Below are positions 15,077 to 17,527 of a stretch of DNA of 17,527 nt, piece after piece. Source of the stretch: Promethearchaeota archaeon (GTDB taxonomy: Archaea > Asgardarchaeota > Lokiarchaeia > Sigynarchaeales > SOKP01); assembly GCA_019058515.1 (NCBI GenBank), contig JAHPYY010000008.1, positions 1-17,527 on the forward strand, read 5' to 3'. Position numbers and translations under genes: made by a program. Under the pieces are notes generated by a model, which made no database searches, was not told the DNA's origin, and saw only the letters and a program-made list of their open reading frames with translations. Numbering within the stretch: the stretch's first letter is position 1; every line of letters starts with the position of its first letter.

Positions 15077-15664
15077 TTATTTTCCCAGAATTTTTTCTAG
15101 TAACCCTGAATATGTGAACACCCAAATTATTGCTGCCACTATTAAAAATATGCCATGTAACAATGGTATTATAAAATTAAATGATTCACCGAGAAAAACA
15201 AACGCTAGACCGATGGAAAAGCCTAAAGATTTAATGTCGTTGTTTTTTCGCCAATTTATAATAAATAAAACGATGTTTACACTGATTATAACGACAGAAA
15301 TTAAACCCTTTATATGAATTTCTGGTAATAGTGATCCAGTAATGGTCACCACTATTGCTATTGCACTCGTTAGAATACGGATATATATCGATACCTCTAA
15401 AAAGGTTAAAACGAAATACAAGAGCACGATCAACGGAATAACGCCTATAAGGTACAGGATCTCCCTAACATCGTCATATATATTGAAAACCCAATCTTTA
15501 GCGAGAAACCAAAGGATCCATCCTAATCCCGCGAGAAAGAAAAAGAAGACCATGTACAGCGTGAATTTATTGCTTTCATCTAAATACTTCTTTAACAAGT
15601 AAATCGTAATTATAAAACAAACGATACTAATAATTAATAACCCTAAACAATCGTCGCATGTCAT
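15077..15664 (-). CDS. Seven-helix integral membrane protein, unknown function
   Basis: A 195-residue, almost wholly hydrophobic protein. Predicted helices by eye: about 7-25, 37-54, 69-88, 91-110, 117-137, 146-164 and 168-187, joined by very short loops. The N-terminus reads MTCDDC, with two cysteines near the presumed outer face if the topology is N-out. Charged residues are sparse (KDW, YDDVRE, NWRKNND). The layout resembles seven-helix sensor-membrane modules without any attached kinase or output domain, but I recognise no family. It starts six bases after the stop of the longin-like gene, so the two are translated from one transcript and may work together. ATG start with no clear Shine-Dalgarno, suggesting translational coupling. 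Confidence 0.75.
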   Translation of the reverse strand: MTCDDCLGLLIISIVCFIITIYLLKKYLDESNKFTLYMVFFFFLAGLGWILWFLAKDWVFNIYDDVREILYLIGVIPLIVLLYFVLTFLEVSIYIRILTSAIAIVVTITGSLLPEIHIKGLISVVIISVNIVLFIINWRKNNDIKSLGFSIGLAFVFLGESFNFIIPLLHGIFLIVAAIIWVFTYSGLLEKILGK

Positions 15665-15670
15665 TCTTAC

Positions 15671-16102
15671 TTACCATAATCTCTTGAGTTCTTTAAAATT
15701 GTCTTTAAAATACGCTTCAAATGTCTTTTCAAATGGTTCGAATACGCCAACATCGCCGTCGAAGTTTTCCACTTTTTCTTTAAACTCTGATAGAAAAAGA
15801 GACTCGATTTTTTTTAAGTGTTTAACAATAACTTTCTCCTTAATTTTTTTCTCTGACTTAGAAATGAAATAGAGTTTTAAATCGTTGTTAATCAAGAAAT
15901 TTATGATGGATTTCCCCAGAGTGATTGAGCTGATGAATTGGCTTTTATCTCCTAATTCGTTTGCAAACATTTGAATAGCAGAGAAAAAACCACTTAATAG
16001 AAGAGATTTTTTGTTTTCTACAGTAGAATAATTATATAAAGTAACTCCTGAAAATGATACGATCCAAAAATCGTCTATTAGTACGCCGAAAATAATCACC
16101 AA
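15671..16102 (-). CDS. Stand-alone longin-like domain protein
   Basis: A 143-residue, single-domain soluble protein. The pattern is that of longin domains: strand FWIVSFSGVTLYNYS, then LLLSGFFSAIQMFANEL (helix 1), QFISSITLGKSIINFL, strand DLKLYFISKSE, helix KVIVKHLKKIESLFLSEFKEKV, then FDGDVGVFEPFEKTFEAYFK. In eukaryotes longin domains regulate GTPases, SNAREs and vesicle coats; in Asgards they are numerous and often accompany small GTPases. No transmembrane anchor is present, but the next gene in the operon is a 7TM protein. The frame begins TTG-GTG after an in-frame TAA two codons upstream, so the start is TTG 16102 or GTG 16099. The TATA box only 24-27 bases away implies a leaderless mRNA. 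Lipid anchoring signals are not seen. Confidence 0.75.
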   Translation of the reverse strand: MVIIFGVLIDDFWIVSFSGVTLYNYSTVENKKSLLLSGFFSAIQMFANELGDKSQFISSITLGKSIINFLINNDLKLYFISKSEKKIKEKVIVKHLKKIESLFLSEFKEKVENFDGDVGVFEPFEKTFEAYFKDNFKELKRLW

Positions 16103-16122
16103 CCATTAGTCTTATTTGAACC

Positions 16123-16135
16123 TTTAATATAAAAA
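16123..16135 (-). promoter_or_regulatory. TATA promoter of the longin-7TM operon, leaderless
   Basis: The minus strand reads TTTTTATATTAAA, centred about 27 bases before the start codons at 16102/16099. That puts the transcription start on or next to the start codon. Confidence 0.55.
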
Positions 16136-16265
16136 CCTTAAGTTTTATAAATTTAAAGTTATGCTTTAAAAAATATATAACCCTAAAGTAACTAAAAAAA
16201 TGGTCTCTATTAAAGTTAAATAATTACCTATACTTTTTAGATTAAAAAAACTAAATTATTCTTTG

Positions 16266-16280
16266 TAGTTTAAAATAAAG
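16266..16280 (+). promoter_or_regulatory. TATA promoter of the zinc-ribbon membrane protein, leaderless
   Basis: TAGTTTAAAATAAAG is centred about 23 bases before the ATG at 16296, again implying little or no leader. The spacer 16136-16265 between the two divergent promoters is AT-rich, with no gene seen. Confidence 0.45.
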
Positions 16281-16295
16281 TGAAGAGTGAAATAG

Positions 16296-16808
16296 ATGAG
16301 TCAATCAGATGGAATTATAGAAGATTTTAGGAAAAGTAAAAAAGAAAGCGTGGCAGGACCTTGGATTGCGTTAATCATTCTTGGTATTATCTTCGGAACA
16401 CTTACTATGACGGTATTTCACGGAAGATTTCAGTGGTGGATGGGGATTCCATTAGGTATTTTGTTTCTTTTATCGTTTATATTCACAATAATGTATTTTG
16501 TGGTTAAGGACCAGAGAATTTGTCCAAATTGTCGTTCTAAGATTCCCCCTAAAGCCGAATATTGCTCCTATTGCGGGGCAAATGTTCCATTATACTGTCC
16601 TAATTGTGCTTCGAAATTAAAACCTGGGTTGAAATATTGTTCGCGTTGTGGTCAAAACCTTACGGTGCAACAAGCGCCCAAACCTCCGATTGAACATACC
16701 CACACTCCTGAAACCAATACAATGGTAAAATCTGGTTATTGCCCAAGTTGCGGTAGTAGCATAAAACCAGAAACAAATTTTTGCCCATTTTGCGGATACA
16801 AACTCTAA
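16296..16808 (+). CDS. Two-helix membrane protein with three zinc ribbons
   Basis: A 170-residue protein. A short charged N-terminus (1-19) is followed by two membrane helices (about 22-40 and 49-70). The rest is cytosolic and carries three zinc ribbons: C76/C79/C90/C93, C101/C104/C115/C118 and C149/C152/C163/C166. All have the CP-x-C...YC-x-x-CG form of the double-zinc-ribbon (DZANK/zinc_ribbon_2) group. A P/T/H-rich linker (about 125-145) separates the third. Such proteins are common and poorly understood in archaea; scaffolding or regulated protein binding at the membrane is a guess. All twelve cysteines are present. ATG start, its own promoter, and a T8 tract after the stop. Confidence 0.9.
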   Translation: MSQSDGIIEDFRKSKKESVAGPWIALIILGIIFGTLTMTVFHGRFQWWMGIPLGILFLLSFIFTIMYFVVKDQRICPNCRSKIPPKAEYCSYCGANVPLYCPNCASKLKPGLKYCSRCGQNLTVQQAPKPPIEHTHTPETNTMVKSGYCPSCGSSIKPETNFCPFCGYKL

Positions 16809-16815
16809 TATTTCC

Positions 16816-16823
16816 TTTTTTTT
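16816..16823 (+). terminator. Oligo-T terminator after the zinc-ribbon gene
   Basis: Eight T starting eight bases past the stop, in the 29-base spacer between convergent genes. Confidence 0.5.
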
Positions 16824-16837
16824 AAATTAGGTAAATT

Positions 16838-17383
16838 TTAGTTTAAGCCATTTAAAATTTTTTCAAATTCTAGATATTCTGGCAGGTTTCTAAGACAAAT
16901 ATATATTTCCTTAATGGGGGATTGCGGATGTTCGAAAACATATTTCTTTAAAGTTGGTAGCATTGCCTTTGCTACCAGTTTTGTAGAGAAACCGTACATA
17001 TCGATAGAAATAGGGGTAAATGCGATTGTTTCCACACTTTTACTCGAAGCCAACTTAAGGGAGTTCCAAATTGTGAGCATAAGTTTTTTTCCTTCTTTAC
17101 CAGTACCAAATTTAGGTCCGTTAGTATGAATTATAAACTTTGCCTTTAAATCTCCAGCGGGCGTGATTACTGCAGCTCCAATTTCTAGCTTGCTTATTCT
17201 ATTTATAATTTGATTGCAAGCTACTTGAACAGTAGAACCCGCTTCTCTCAAAGCAGAGCATCTTATTTTCCCCGAAGGAAGCAGTCGGCTGTTTCCGTTG
17301 AGAACGATGGCATCACAGTTAGATTCCGTGATGTTACCTACGTAAATCTCTATTTTAGTATTTGCGACCGATAGTATATTCAT
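16838..17383 (-). CDS. Macro-domain protein (ADP-ribose-binding fold)
   Basis: 181 residues from the ATG at 17383, which is about the length of one macro domain. Macro domains bind or hydrolyse ADP-ribose and its derivatives. Matches: KIEIYVGNITESNCDAIV (opening strand and helix), N29-G-N31 near the family NAAN, ALREAGSTVQVACNQI, IGAAVITPAGDLKAKFIIHTNGP and ETIAFTPISIDMYGFSTK. The usual GGGG-V/I glycine loop reads LLPSGKI, and the pyrophosphate loop S-T/G-G-I/V-Y/F-G reads S-I-D-M-Y-G, so binding may be weaker or altered. A TTG further upstream in frame (17398) would add five residues, but the TATA box at 17403-17416 fits ATG 17383. Single gene, convergent with the zinc-ribbon gene. Confidence 0.88.
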   Translation of the reverse strand: MNILSVANTKIEIYVGNITESNCDAIVLNGNSRLLPSGKIRCSALREAGSTVQVACNQIINRISKLEIGAAVITPAGDLKAKFIIHTNGPKFGTGKEGKKLMLTIWNSLKLASSKSVETIAFTPISIDMYGFSTKLVAKAMLPTLKKYVFEHPQSPIKEIYICLRNLPEYLEFEKILNGLN

Positions 17384-17402
17384 TACAAATAATAACAAAA
17401 TA

Positions 17403-17416
17403 GATTTTTTTAAACT
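17403..17416 (-). promoter_or_regulatory. TATA promoter of the macro-domain gene
   Basis: The minus strand reads AGTTTAAAAAAATC, centred about 27 bases before ATG 17383. This predicts a leaderless transcript and supports this start over TTG 17398. Confidence 0.45.
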
Positions 17417-17468
17417 TTTTTCAACACATTTAAAATTTTTACAAAAATTTAGAAAAACTGGAAGATCG

Positions 17469-17517
17469 CTCTCGAAGAAGTCTTACTATTTCACCTTTAA
17501 TTTAGGAGTTTCGAGAG
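17469..17517. repeat. 8-bp inverted repeat near the right edge
   Basis: CTCTCGAA at 17469-17476 is matched by TTCGAGAG at 17510-17517, with 33 bases between. The segment may be the 3' end of a gene cut by the window (a minus-strand frame is open from 17527 to a TAG at 17488-17486, thirteen codons) or an untranslated hairpin. Neither can be decided here. Confidence 0.3.
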
Positions 17518-17527
17518 TCTTGTAATG

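Noticed and set aside
17458..17527. tRNA or small RNA gene at the right edge
   Set aside because: There is an 8-bp inverted repeat, but no T-loop GTTCGA motif, anticodon arm or acceptor-stem pairing fits.

Overview
The window looks like a chromosomal segment of an archaeon, most likely an Asgard archaeon of the Lokiarchaeia type. The DNA is strongly AT-rich. The genes are preceded by archaeal TATA-like boxes, and start codons are a mix of ATG, GTG and TTG. The protein content is typical of Asgards: an Arf-like GTPase with an added C-terminal alpha/beta domain, a stand-alone longin-like protein, a longin-like protein fused to winged helices, a very long TrmB-like winged-helix/coiled-coil protein, a giant Ig-repeat surface protein with a cytoplasmic tail, and several zinc-ribbon proteins. 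The lineage call rests on remembered family patterns, not on a search.

Layout from left to right. The first 28 bases probably hold the start of a minus-strand gene that leaves the window. A minus-strand block follows: a metallo-beta-lactamase-fold hydrolase (102-1097), then a two-gene operon transcribed from 4762 down to 1194 (longin-like/winged-helix protein, then TrmB-like coiled-coil protein). Next come a roughly 1200-residue membrane-anchored surface protein (4895-8500), a GNAT acetyltransferase (8716-9282) and an enoyl-CoA hydratase with a DnaJ-like zinc finger at its C-terminus (9378-10328). A divergent plus-strand block holds the Arf/Rag-like GTPase (10567-11502), a 3-hydroxyacyl-CoA dehydrogenase (11692-12879) and a site-2-type intramembrane protease with CBS domains (13189-14307). 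A minus-strand V4R-like protein (14381-14911) and a minus-strand operon of a longin-like protein followed by a seven-helix membrane protein (16102 to 15077) come next. A plus-strand membrane protein with three zinc ribbons (16296-16808) and a minus-strand macro-domain protein (16838-17383) close the window.

Two themes recur. The first is fatty-acid or short-chain acyl-CoA metabolism: the hydratase and the dehydrogenase catalyse consecutive steps of beta-oxidation (or the reverse), although they lie in separate transcription units on either side of the GTPase gene. The second is eukaryote-like membrane and signalling machinery: one small GTPase and two longin-like proteins within 6 kb of one another or of a membrane protein. 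The two operons longin-winged-helix + TrmB-coiled-coil and longin + 7TM are the best candidates for an undescribed system.

No rRNA, tRNA, CRISPR array, transposase or integrase was seen. Only one intergenic stretch reaches about 300 bases (12880-13188), and it is described below. Oligo-T tracts after most genes are listed as probable archaeal terminators, and promoter calls are pattern matches by eye.
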